From Dethiobacter sp. (GTDB lineage Bacteria; Bacillota; Dethiobacteria; Dethiobacterales; Dethiobacteraceae): a stretch of 64,000 nt of DNA. Positions 1-7,027 of the stretch are shown one piece after another. Numbering within the stretch: position 1 is the stretch's first letter; the number at the start of each line of letters is the position of its first letter. The stretch is taken from positions 1 through 64,000 of the forward strand of contig JAGXRN010000079.1 of the NCBI GenBank assembly GCA_018335875.1. Direction: 5' to 3'. The translations under genes were made by a program, and so were the position numbers. Below the pieces are notes generated by a model that made no database searches, was not told the origin of the DNA, and was given only the letters and a program-made list of their open reading frames with translations.

Positions 1-179
1 CCGCATTCGGCACATTCAAAAAGGTTGCGTTTTGTTATCTTGTAAGCACGTTTATGGTTACACATTGGACACCGGAAACCATCTGGCCAACGGATTTTAT
101 ATAGATGGTTCCGACAATCCTCTTCGGATGAGAATTTTTGTTGAAACTCCAACCAATTTAGTGCTTGCTGTTCAGCCAA
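1..179 (-). mobile_element. IS1595-type transposase, N-terminal zinc-ribbon part (cut by window edge)
   Basis: Minus-strand reading from a TTG at 179 gives AEQQALNWLEFQQKF and then a zinc ribbon with RWPDGFRCPMC and a second CAEC pair near the edge. The order 'helical start, RWPDGFRCPxC, then CxxC' is typical of IS1595-family transposases. A GGGAGG ribosome site lies 8 bases before the TTG. Only about 60 residues are inside the window, so the DDE/DDN catalytic domain and the element ends cannot be judged. I saw no convincing terminal inverted repeat between here and the tetR gene. Confidence 0.72.
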
Positions 180-193
180 TCTTATCGCCTCCC

Positions 194-235
194 GAACTTA
201 TGTTCTGCTAGCTACATTATAACAAACATATGTTC
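194..235. promoter_or_regulatory. Two near-identical 12-bp palindromes, likely TetR operators
   Basis: GAACTTATGTTC (194-205) and AAACATATGTTC (224-235) share the core TATGTTC and an inverted GAAC/GTTC architecture. They sit 30 bp apart, about three helical turns, in the divergent gap between the transposase and tetR. Spacing and symmetry suggest a pair of dimer sites for the adjacent regulator; this is inference. Confidence 0.45.
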
Positions 236-302
236 TGATGGCAAGAGGTTCCTGACCAAACTTGATACTCAGGTTATTTTTTTAAAAAAGGAGTCATCCT
301 GC

Positions 303-926
303 ATGAAGAGAAAAGAAAATTTAACACTAAGAAAGGTAAGAGCCCTTGAAACAAAAAAGTTAATATTTGATAGTGCCATAAAACTGATCAATGAAAAAGG
401 ATATGATGGTGTTTCAATCGACGACATAACAACACAAGCTGGCACTGCTAAAGGAACATTTTACATTTATTTTAAAAATAAGGAACACATAATTCTTGAA
501 CGTTTTAAAAAAATTGATAACGCTTATCTCCGCTTTTTTAAAAAACTTAATAAGAACCAACCTGCCAGCCAAAATCTTTTATCTTTCGTAAAAGATCAGC
601 AAAAATTTGCCCTTTCTAACTTTGGGCTAGAACTCCTCAAGGTAGTTTATATCAGCCAACTCACTCCAAATAAAGAAAAAATCTTCTTAGCTGATGAAAA
701 TAGAGTTTTATATAAAATCGTGGATGAAATAATTAATAGGGGGCAGCAAGAAGGGGAGTTCAGAAAAGATATCTCTGCTAAAGAATTAACCTCGCTTGTT
801 ACATTCATGATGAGAAGCTTCTTATATGAGTGGTGTATAAATGATGGGAAGTTTGATCTTATTGAGACAGGACAAAGATTTTTTTCAATGTTTATTAATG
901 ATATGTTAAAATCAAGGCCAACTTAA
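303..926 (+). CDS. TetR/AcrR family transcriptional regulator
   Basis: The 207-residue protein has a classic TetR helix-turn-helix near residues 25-65 (GYDGVSIDDI, then GTAKGTFYIYFKNKEHI) and a helical ligand-binding C-terminal half. The ATG at 303 is preceded by AAGGAG (288-293); an upstream in-frame extension lacks such a site and is not used. The gene is far more AT-rich than the rest of the window, as is its flank, which suggests transfer together with the neighbouring IS. No adjacent pump or enzyme gene reveals the regulated function, so the ligand is unknown. The palindromes at 194-235 are probable operators. Confidence 0.85.
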   Translation: MKRKENLTLRKVRALETKKLIFDSAIKLINEKGYDGVSIDDITTQAGTAKGTFYIYFKNKEHIILERFKKIDNAYLRFFKKLNKNQPASQNLLSFVKDQQKFALSNFGLELLKVVYISQLTPNKEKIFLADENRVLYKIVDEIINRGQQEGEFRKDISAKELTSLVTFMMRSFLYEWCINDGKFDLIETGQRFFSMFINDMLKSRPT

Positions 927-972
927 TCAGGCCAATACTTTAGTGTATGGCAAAGTGTTACTTTAATAAAAA

Positions 973-993
973 AGCGCGCTCTGTTAAGCGCGC
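973..993 (-). terminator. Terminator of perR
   Basis: GCGCGCT (974-980) pairs with AGCGCGC (987-993) around a 6-base loop. On the minus strand the stem is followed by a T-rich run (TTTTTTATT), directly behind the perR stop. Confidence 0.8.
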
Positions 994-999
994 GCGTTG

Positions 1000-1410
1000 T
1001 TACTGTGCCTTTTCTTTTGCTGTACAGTCGGGACAACTTCCGTAGAACTCGAGACGGTGAAAATCAACCTGCCATCCCAGGGAATCAGTGACTTTTTTAT
1101 CTATGTCCTCGCTGAGCGGCAGGAGAACATCACCTATTCTGGCGCATTCAAGGCAGACAAAGTGATAGTGGTTTTCTGTTTTTCCGTCAAAGCGGCTGTA
1201 AGTGCTTCCGTAGTTTAATTCCTGTATGTCTCCCTTTTCTTTAAGAACGCGCAAGTTGCGGTATACTGTGCCTAGGCTGATTCGGGGCACTATCCGTCTT
1301 ACCTGTTCATAAAGCCAATCTGCTGTCGGGTGACTGTCAGTGTCACGGAGCACGTCCAATATCACCCTGCGCTGTTTTGTCATACGATGGCTGCGTGGAT
1401 TAGAGGTCAT
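1000..1410 (-). CDS. perR: PerR-type peroxide-responsive Fur family repressor
   Basis: The 136-residue Fur-family protein has a winged helix (SLGTVYRNLRVLKEKG) followed by the metal-binding C-terminal domain. Every known PerR ligand aligns with a constant offset of 10 to the Bacillus subtilis protein: His27, Asp75, His81, His83 and Asp94 for the regulatory metal, and Cys86, Cys89, Cys126, Cys129 for structural zinc. Asp94 (Glu in Fur) favours PerR over Fur. The family senses peroxide by metal-catalysed histidine oxidation and represses oxidative-stress genes; here that role is inferred. Its own promoter and terminator make it a single-gene unit. Confidence 0.88.
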   Translation of the reverse strand: MTSNPRSHRMTKQRRVILDVLRDTDSHPTADWLYEQVRRIVPRISLGTVYRNLRVLKEKGDIQELNYGSTYSRFDGKTENHYHFVCLECARIGDVLLPLSEDIDKKVTDSLGWQVDFHRLEFYGSCPDCTAKEKAQ

Positions 1411-1448
1411 TACTATTCGCCTCTCTTTTCATTTGCTACATTAACTAC

Positions 1449-1477
1449 AGCATATTCTTACTACCTATTTTTGTCAA
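1449..1477 (-). promoter_or_regulatory. Sigma-A promoter of perR
   Basis: On the minus strand TTGACA (1472-1477), a 17-base spacer and TATGCT (1449-1454) precede perR. The -35 is perfect. The region is AT-rich, but I did not find a complete PerR box. Confidence 0.75.
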
Positions 1478-1481
1478 TAGC

Positions 1482-1535
1482 TTAATTTAAGTCAATCTTC
1501 CACGGCGGTATCAAGAGTGTCTGATAATATTTCAT
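1482..1535 (-). CDS. Possible 17-residue small ORF with strong ribosome site
   Basis: ATG at 1535 opens MKYYQTLLIPPWKIDLN and stops at 1482. A strong GAGGGAGG lies 7 bases upstream (1543-1550). It sits between the copZ terminator and the perR promoter, on the same strand as both. Such a ribosome site in an otherwise unexplained gap is uncommon, but the product matches nothing I recognise. It could be a small protein, a leader peptide or chance. Confidence 0.3.
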   Translation of the reverse strand: MKYYQTLLIPPWKIDLN

Positions 1536-1560
1536 CTTAAAACCTCCCTCTATAAGCAAA

Positions 1561-1580
1561 AACTCCGGAGCACCGGAGTT
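1561..1580 (-). terminator. Terminator of copZ
   Basis: AACTCCGG (1561-1568) pairs with CCGGAGTT (1573-1580). The stem overlaps the copZ stop codon and is followed on the minus strand by TTTTTGC. Confidence 0.8.
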
Positions 1581-1788
1581 ATTTTACTTCATAACCTGCT
1601 TCACTGATGACCCCTTTCAGATCTTCTCCGCTTACTTTGCCCGCATCATAATTTACAGTTGCTTTGGCGGCTGCTAAGTCTACAGTGGCGTCCTCTACGC
1701 CGTCAAGCGACTTGAGGGCCTTTTCCACCGCCATTTTACAGTGGTTGCAGCTCATTCCCCCGATGTTTATTACTATTTGCTCGGACAT
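1579..1788 (-). CDS. copZ: CopZ-like heavy-metal-associated (HMA) chaperone
   Basis: The 69-residue single-domain HMA protein carries GGMSCNHCKMAVEKAL, whose CxxC binds Cu(I) or a related soft metal, on the expected beta-alpha-beta-beta-alpha-beta scaffold. The start is the ATG at 1788 with GGAGGTGAT just before it; the longer in-frame version starts inside that ribosome site. Free-standing HMA proteins pass copper to P-type ATPases, but no ATPase or CsoR gene is present here. Metal identity is therefore assumed from the family. Confidence 0.85.
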   Translation of the reverse strand: MSEQIVINIGGMSCNHCKMAVEKALKSLDGVEDATVDLAAAKATVNYDAGKVSGEDLKGVISEAGYEVK

Positions 1789-1866
1789 ATTATCACCTCC
1801 CACCAAAGTTTATTGCCTGGAGTAAAGAATAACGTTTTATGGATGCTTTGTCAAGCTGGCCCAAGC

Positions 1867-2325
1867 CTAAAACATACTCGGGAAACCCTGCTGGCGCAGC
1901 GCCTCATAGAGGACCACCGCAACAGCATTGGAGAGGTTGAGCGAGCGGACATTCTTGCCCATGGGTATGCGCACACAGCGGCCAGGGTAGCGTGAAAGCA
2001 GTGATTCAGGCAACCCTGCTGTTTCCCTGCCAAATACCAAATAATCGTCACTGCCATAAGCAACTTCGGCATAGGAGATGCTGCCTTTGGTAGTCAGCAG
2101 CCAGAAAGCGCCTCCCGGGACAGAGTTAAAAAAATCTTCCTGACTGCGATGAATGACAAGGTCCAGGTAATGCCAGTAATCAAGGCCTGCCCTTTTCAAT
2201 TGACGGTCGTCAATGGAAAAGCCCAGTGGCTCAACCAGGTGCAGCGTTGTCCCGGTTACGGCACAGGTTCTGGACACATTACCGGTGTTGGGCGGTATTT
2301 CCGGTTCCATCAGAACGACGTGCAT
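1867..2325 (-). CDS. trmL: tRNA (cytidine/uridine-34 2'-O)-methyltransferase TrmL
   Basis: The 152-residue SPOUT-family protein matches TrmL (YibK) in length and motifs: PEIPPNTGNVSRTC at the start, LVFGRETAGLP for the knotted SAM site, and RSLNLSNAVAVVLYEAL near the end. TrmL methylates the wobble ribose of tRNA-Leu isoacceptors. It lies 2 bases from the stop-to-start junction with the upstream methyltransferase and shares its strand, so the two are probably cotranscribed with mnmH, another wobble-position tRNA modifier. Confidence 0.92.
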   Translation of the reverse strand: MHVVLMEPEIPPNTGNVSRTCAVTGTTLHLVEPLGFSIDDRQLKRAGLDYWHYLDLVIHRSQEDFFNSVPGGAFWLLTTKGSISYAEVAYGSDDYLVFGRETAGLPESLLSRYPGRCVRIPMGKNVRSLNLSNAVAVVLYEALRQQGFPSMF

Positions 2326-2327
2326 AG

Positions 2328-3074
2328 TTAGCCCTCCTTCACAGCCACATAAAAGATGCGGCGGGCAGCTTCACCGGGAGGATCAAGAGAAAAAGCTGCA
2401 TACTCGCCGAGTATGATAAAGCGTGCCATTGTCAATGCCGCCCGCACTTCAGAGGCAGAGATAGCCCTTTCCCTGTGCACTTCGCGAAAACGTTCAAACA
2501 GCCCCCCGGCGGTGGGGACAAAGCCTGTCACTGCGATTTCCCAAATATTATCCTGTTCAAAAGTGGTGCTGAAGATAAGGGTAAACTCCTCACTTTCCAC
2601 ACAGGCAACATCGCTGCCGGGTTGCGGCAGCTTTTCTATTCTGTTGATATCAAAAATAAAAAGCCCTCCGGGACTAAGTGCCCTGTGCACAGAGAAAAAG
2701 GTACGCCGGATATCTTCTTCACTCAAAAGATAGTTTAAACCATCCTGGAAAGCGGTGACCAGGCCCACTGCAGCTGAAAGAGTGAACTCACGCATATCGG
2801 CCTGCATAAAACCACCCCGCAGTCCTTCCTTTTGTGCTTTTGAGCGGGCAACTGCAATCATTGCAGATGACAGGTCAAGGCCTGTGACATCAAAACCCCT
2901 CCTTGCCAGCGCCAGCGCAGTGCTGCCTGTACCGCAGGCAAGATCGAGTGCAGTTTTTGCTGCGACACCACCGTGCCTGTCAATAAGGGTGGAGATATAC
3001 TCTGCCCAATCGTCATAATCCACACCGGCCATTATCTGATCATAGATCTGTGCCAACGCCGCATATTCCACCAT
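2328..3074 (-). CDS. Class I SAM-dependent methyltransferase
   Basis: The 248-residue Rossmann methyltransferase has motif I LDLACGTGSTALALARRG near residue 45 and a post-I acidic loop (VTGLDLSSAMI). Substrate cannot be told from sequence. Its start overlaps the end of mnmH by 35 bases, and trmL follows almost immediately. Sitting between two tRNA modification genes it might act on tRNA or a related small molecule, but this is only context. A GGAGGG stands 3-6 bases before the ATG, and the next codon, GTG, could also serve as start. Confidence 0.8.
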   Translation of the reverse strand: MVEYAALAQIYDQIMAGVDYDDWAEYISTLIDRHGGVAAKTALDLACGTGSTALALARRGFDVTGLDLSSAMIAVARSKAQKEGLRGGFMQADMREFTLSAAVGLVTAFQDGLNYLLSEEDIRRTFFSVHRALSPGGLFIFDINRIEKLPQPGSDVACVESEEFTLIFSTTFEQDNIWEIAVTGFVPTAGGLFERFREVHRERAISASEVRAALTMARFIILGEYAAFSLDPPGEAARRIFYVAVKEG

Positions 3075-4131
3075 TGCCCTCCGCCCTTCCCTCCATATAT
3101 GCAGCTATAATCTCCACTACCTTTTGTGCACCGGCACTAATTTCTGTGACATCTACAACACCGAGATAGTCGCCTTTGTTTTGGCGGGAATCTTTGTAAT
3201 AACGGTCATAGTACTCAGTACAGAGAATTTTTACTGTTTCTCCGTAGTTACCGGTGCGTATCTGCGTGGACAGCATCTCGCATTTCTCCCTGCCTAGGCG
3301 TTTTTCCAGGGAGATGACAGCTTTGGCTAAATCTTCAGTATTTTCAGCGGCACAGCCGCTATACTCGTCCATTATTCTCTGCACCCGCACATCAATGGTG
3401 GTAGCAAGCAGGATATGAGGACTGTTGCGCATGGCTTGATGGAAGAACTCCGGGACAGTCACAGGCCCGATGCGTTTGCCTTCTCCTTCAACAATGAGGT
3501 AAGGCGCACCGCAGTGCTCTTTTAAAGCCAGAACCAACCGCACCTCAAAGTCTTTCTGACTGTGCGGCCCTCCCAGTCCCACACCGCCAAAAACCGACCC
3601 CCGGTGGTTAGCCATGGCCTCAAGGTCAAGGGCGGGCGCACTCATTGCTTGCAGCTGTTTAATCACAAGTGTCTTTCCCACGCCGGTGAGGCCGTTTAGA
3701 ACAAAGACAGGCGTACTAAGGGAAGCTTCTGTGAGATAAGAGGATACCTGACGCCGGAATGCTTTGTAGCCTCCCAACAAAAGCTGTACAGGGTAACCAA
3801 GCATGTCAAGTACGGCGGCCACACTTTTGCTGCGCATTCCGCCCCGCCAGCAATAAAGAACAATTTCACGGCCGGCTGCGCCTGTGAGTATGCTCTCCAC
3901 CATACCTGGCAGCTTCGGCGCAACAAGAGAAAGGCCGACCAGCTTAGCCCGGTCGGTCCCTTCCTTCCAGTATGTTGTGCCGACGATGACCCTTTCCTCG
4001 TCAGTGAACAGCGGGACATTGACCGCTCCCGGGATTGAGGCTTCATTAAATTCACCGGGTGAGCGTACATCAACAATAAAATATTTATTTAAGTCGTCAA
4101 TTAAATTTACTGCCTGGAGCATTGTTTTCAA
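3040..4131 (-). CDS. mnmH: tRNA 2-selenouridine synthase MnmH
   Basis: This 363-residue, full-length protein has an N-terminal rhodanese domain with the active cysteine in YCWRGGMRSKS, then a P-loop domain with GLTGVGKT. MnmH converts 2-thiouridine at wobble position 34 to 2-selenouridine through a geranylated intermediate, using selenophosphate. The TTG at 4131 is chosen because AAGGA lies 9 bases upstream; an in-frame ATG three codons later is the alternative. It implies that the cell makes selenophosphate (SelD), which is not in the window. Confidence 0.92.
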   Translation of the reverse strand: MKTMLQAVNLIDDLNKYFIVDVRSPGEFNEASIPGAVNVPLFTDEERVIVGTTYWKEGTDRAKLVGLSLVAPKLPGMVESILTGAAGREIVLYCWRGGMRSKSVAAVLDMLGYPVQLLLGGYKAFRRQVSSYLTEASLSTPVFVLNGLTGVGKTLVIKQLQAMSAPALDLEAMANHRGSVFGGVGLGGPHSQKDFEVRLVLALKEHCGAPYLIVEGEGKRIGPVTVPEFFHQAMRNSPHILLATTIDVRVQRIMDEYSGCAAENTEDLAKAVISLEKRLGREKCEMLSTQIRTGNYGETVKILCTEYYDRYYKDSRQNKGDYLGVVDVTEISAGAQKVVEIIAAYMEGRAEGNGGICGVGTDL

Positions 4132-4192
4132 TTTTCACAGTCCTTATACTAATCTGTCATCTATTCTACCCAATATTTGATTTTAAACAAGT

Positions 4193-6631
4193 TTAGTGGC
4201 AGCTGTGGCAGTTTCCGCCTCCCTGCCTGTCTTGTCCTTCCCCTTCTTCTTTACCGGCTTTTTCCAGTAAGTCATGATAGGAAACCAGTTTCTCCATGAC
4301 GCGTCCGTATACAGTATCTTTGGCATAATTGCCCTCATTATCTGGGTAACCGGCAGTCACCCCGGTCAGAATTTCAATGCCTTCATCAATGGTGGTCACA
4401 GTATAAATCCGGAACTTCTTTTCCCTTACAGCATCTACCACCTCATCTGATAAATTCAGGTTGGTCACATTCTGAACAGGAATAATTACTCCCTGATTGC
4501 CGGTCAGGCCATTTAGCTTGCAGGCTTTGAAAAAACCTTCGATCTTATAGGTGACGCCCCCGATGGGCTGTATTTCGCCAAGCTGATTTACAGAACCGGT
4601 AACTGCTATGTCCTGCCGCAGCGGCAAATCAGCGAGACTTGACAACAGCGCATAAAGTTCCGTACTGGATGCGCTGTCACCATCTACACCTGAGTAAAGC
4701 TGTTCAAAAGTAAGGCTGGCTGAAACCGACATCGGCATGGTCTGAGCAAATTTTGCTGTCAGGTAACCACTTAGTGTCAGCAGCCCTTTATCATGAATCT
4801 GACCGCTCATCTTGGTTTCACGCTCAATGTTTATAATACCCCGCCGCCCGGGATAAGTCACTGCCGTTATTCGTGACGGACGCCCAAAAACATAGTCGCC
4901 GCTGTTTAGCACTGACAGGCCGTTAATCTGGCCGACCTTAGCTCCGTCCAGATCAAGGAGGATTTTGCCTTCATCAAGCATCTCCTGCATTTTCTGCTCA
5001 TATTTGTCGGAACGGAATACTTTCTCTTCTATAGCTTTTTTAACATGTTCACCACTGACTATGTCAAATTTCATCAATTGTGCCCATGCGTCCGCCTCGT
5101 AAATAATCTCGACTATTTCATTAAAACGGGTACTTAGCTTACGCTGGTGGTCAGCAAGGCGCGAACTGTACTCTACAATACGGGCCACAGCTGTCCGGTC
5201 GAAATAGCCAAGTCCCTCACGCTGGCAGTGTGTAGCTACAAAACTGGCCATTTGAGACATATTTTCCCTGTTGCGGTTCATTTCAGTATCAAAATCGGCT
5301 TTTATCTTGAAAAGCTTACGGAAATCCTCATCCTGGTGGTATAGGATTTGATAGATCATGGGCGAACCGATAAGAATCACCTTGACATTAACAGGTATTG
5401 CCTGCGGGCGAAGCGACGACATGGCCAGCAGCCCTAACTGCTCACCCATATTCTCCATGGAAGCCTCCCGCGTTTTGAGGACACGTTTCAGGCCTTCCCA
5501 GGCGCCGGGGTTTGTCAGCACATCACGCGCCTGCAGAATCAGATAGCCTCCATTGGCCTTAAGCATGGCGCCGGCTTTAACCATCATATAGTCAGTGGTC
5601 ACCATACCCATTTTATTTTCGTATTCCACCCGGCCCACCAGGTTGTAATAAGTGGGGTTGGTCTCAATCACAACCGGAGCGCCAATTGTATCTTTATTAT
5701 CCACAGCAATGTTGACACGGTATTTAAACCCCGGGTCATTTTTTCTTTTTAACCAGGGGAAGGGTGAGGCTTCATCATCCTCGGCACCGCGAAAATCTTC
5801 CAGATTGTCGAGCACATCTTTTTGTACGGCATCGAGGTAAGTGGTAACAGTATCAAATTTACCGTAACGCTCCTTTAGCTCCTCAATCAGGTAGCCTACG
5901 GCAAACAATCCTATCTGGTTTTCCAATTCCTTAATTTTTTCTTTCATAGTACGCTCGGCGCTCTGCACACGGCGCATCACCTGCAGCGCTTTTAGTTGTA
6001 TCTCGCCTGACTTGAGCTCAAGCTCCTCTTTTACTTCCGCCGACAGCGCAGTGAACTCTTCAGTGGATATTTCTTTGCCTTCAATGACAGGTATGCTGAC
6101 AAAACCTGTACTTGTCCGCTTGAGGACAAAACCCTGCTCAGTTGCCAGTGCACCTAATTCCTCCAAAAGATGAGCCCTTATTTCCTGAAATGTCTTAAAT
6201 ATTTCTGTTTTTTGCCTTTCATAATCATCTGCATCAAAAGCCTTGGGGATTTCCAACTTAAGTGTTTCCACCAGTTCAGCCATGTCCCTGGCAAAACGTG
6301 AACCCCTGCCGCAGGGCAGTTTTAACGCAACGGGGTGCCCGGAATTTTCAAAATTATTTACATAGCACCAGTCGGCAGGCACTTCTTCTGTTCCGGCCAC
6401 TTCATTTACCAGCGACTGTGCATAAGAAATTTTCCCTGTTCCTGTTGACCCTGTCATAAAAACATTATAGCCGTGACGCTTGATAGAGAGGCCGAATTCC
6501 ATAGCACGCACAGCTCTCTCCTGGCCGATAATACCTTCAAGCGGCGCCACAGTCTCAGTTGTCTCAAATTCAAATTCCTCGGGGCTGCAAAAATACCGCA
6601 ACTCTTCAGGCGTAAGCTCTCTGTATGCCAA
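4193..6631 (-). CDS. Lon-like ATP-dependent protease (LonB/AAA_32 type)
   Basis: The 812-residue protein has an AAA+ module with GSTGTGK near residues 61-67, a long coiled insertion (about 180-260), and a C-terminal Lon protease domain. The Ser-Lys dyad is visible as GVDGDSASSTELYALL and GGVTYKIEGFF. It lacks the N-terminal substrate domain of classical Lon, matching the AAA_32/Lon_C family of cytosolic or membrane-associated quality-control proteases. The start is TTG at 6631, since AAGGAGG lies 8 bases upstream; the longer ATG reading lacks a site. The protein ends with an odd GGGNCHSCH tail, which might bind metal. Confidence 0.88.
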   Translation of the reverse strand: MAYRELTPEELRYFCSPEEFEFETTETVAPLEGIIGQERAVRAMEFGLSIKRHGYNVFMTGSTGTGKISYAQSLVNEVAGTEEVPADWCYVNNFENSGHPVALKLPCGRGSRFARDMAELVETLKLEIPKAFDADDYERQKTEIFKTFQEIRAHLLEELGALATEQGFVLKRTSTGFVSIPVIEGKEISTEEFTALSAEVKEELELKSGEIQLKALQVMRRVQSAERTMKEKIKELENQIGLFAVGYLIEELKERYGKFDTVTTYLDAVQKDVLDNLEDFRGAEDDEASPFPWLKRKNDPGFKYRVNIAVDNKDTIGAPVVIETNPTYYNLVGRVEYENKMGMVTTDYMMVKAGAMLKANGGYLILQARDVLTNPGAWEGLKRVLKTREASMENMGEQLGLLAMSSLRPQAIPVNVKVILIGSPMIYQILYHQDEDFRKLFKIKADFDTEMNRNRENMSQMASFVATHCQREGLGYFDRTAVARIVEYSSRLADHQRKLSTRFNEIVEIIYEADAWAQLMKFDIVSGEHVKKAIEEKVFRSDKYEQKMQEMLDEGKILLDLDGAKVGQINGLSVLNSGDYVFGRPSRITAVTYPGRRGIINIERETKMSGQIHDKGLLTLSGYLTAKFAQTMPMSVSASLTFEQLYSGVDGDSASSTELYALLSSLADLPLRQDIAVTGSVNQLGEIQPIGGVTYKIEGFFKACKLNGLTGNQGVIIPVQNVTNLNLSDEVVDAVREKKFRIYTVTTIDEGIEILTGVTAGYPDNEGNYAKDTVYGRVMEKLVSYHDLLEKAGKEEGEGQDRQGGGNCHSCH

Positions 6632-7027
6632 AATATGTTCCTCCTTATCGTTATCATCATTTATTACTTTATTCCCGATATTCCCCCCAATTCCTGCCCA
6701 TTCCACTGTAAAAAAACAAGAAAAACGCTTCGCGCTTTTTAACAGAGATCGCGTTTTTCTTGTCCGCTAAGGGGCGCGCCCCCTTCGGCGGGTCTGCGGA
6801 CCCTGAGCACCCCGCAAAGAGTAAGGGGGAATCCCCCTTACAAACCCCTTGCATAGGAAATCTTTATAATTTCCTATGCAACAAGAAATGCGCGCTTATT
6901 CGGTTCCCTTAACGCGCGCATTTCAGTGCCGGTTTCCGCTGCAGCTTTGCTGACTGCAAAGCGTTATAATTTCCTGCCGGTACAAAGACCCAGGCTTGCG
7001 CCTGGGTTAAATCATTGCAATATTCTG
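6632..7027. repeat. Intergenic hairpin cluster (seven perfect inverted repeats)
   Basis: No gene is visible between acs and the Lon-like gene. The stretch instead holds perfect inverted repeats at 6718-6728/6751-6761 (11 bp), 6771-6782 (GGGGCGCGCCCC), 6821-6829/6833-6841 (9 bp around AAT), 6849-6861/6869-6881 (13 bp), 6885-6895/6914-6924 (11 bp), 6944-6950/6956-6962 (7 bp) and 6988-6995/7000-7007 (8 bp). The last could end acs; the first is followed by a minus-strand GTTTTTTT and could terminate or attenuate before the protease. The others are more than termination needs and look like REP/MITE-like palindromes. Confidence 0.8.
6885..6924 (+). repeat. REP-like palindrome, copy 1 of a repeated hairpin
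   Basis: GAAATGCGCGC (6885-6895) pairs with GCGCGCATTTC (6914-6924). The loop contains TATTCGGTTCCCTT, which reappears (13 of 14 bases, opposite strand) in the loop of the GC-rich hairpin at 16996-17025. The similarity of loops as well as stems suggests a dispersed repeat family. Confidence 0.6.

Noticed and set aside
997-1218. 73-codon plus-strand frame overlapping perR
   Set aside because: Lies antisense to PerR metal-binding codons and begins inside the terminator region.
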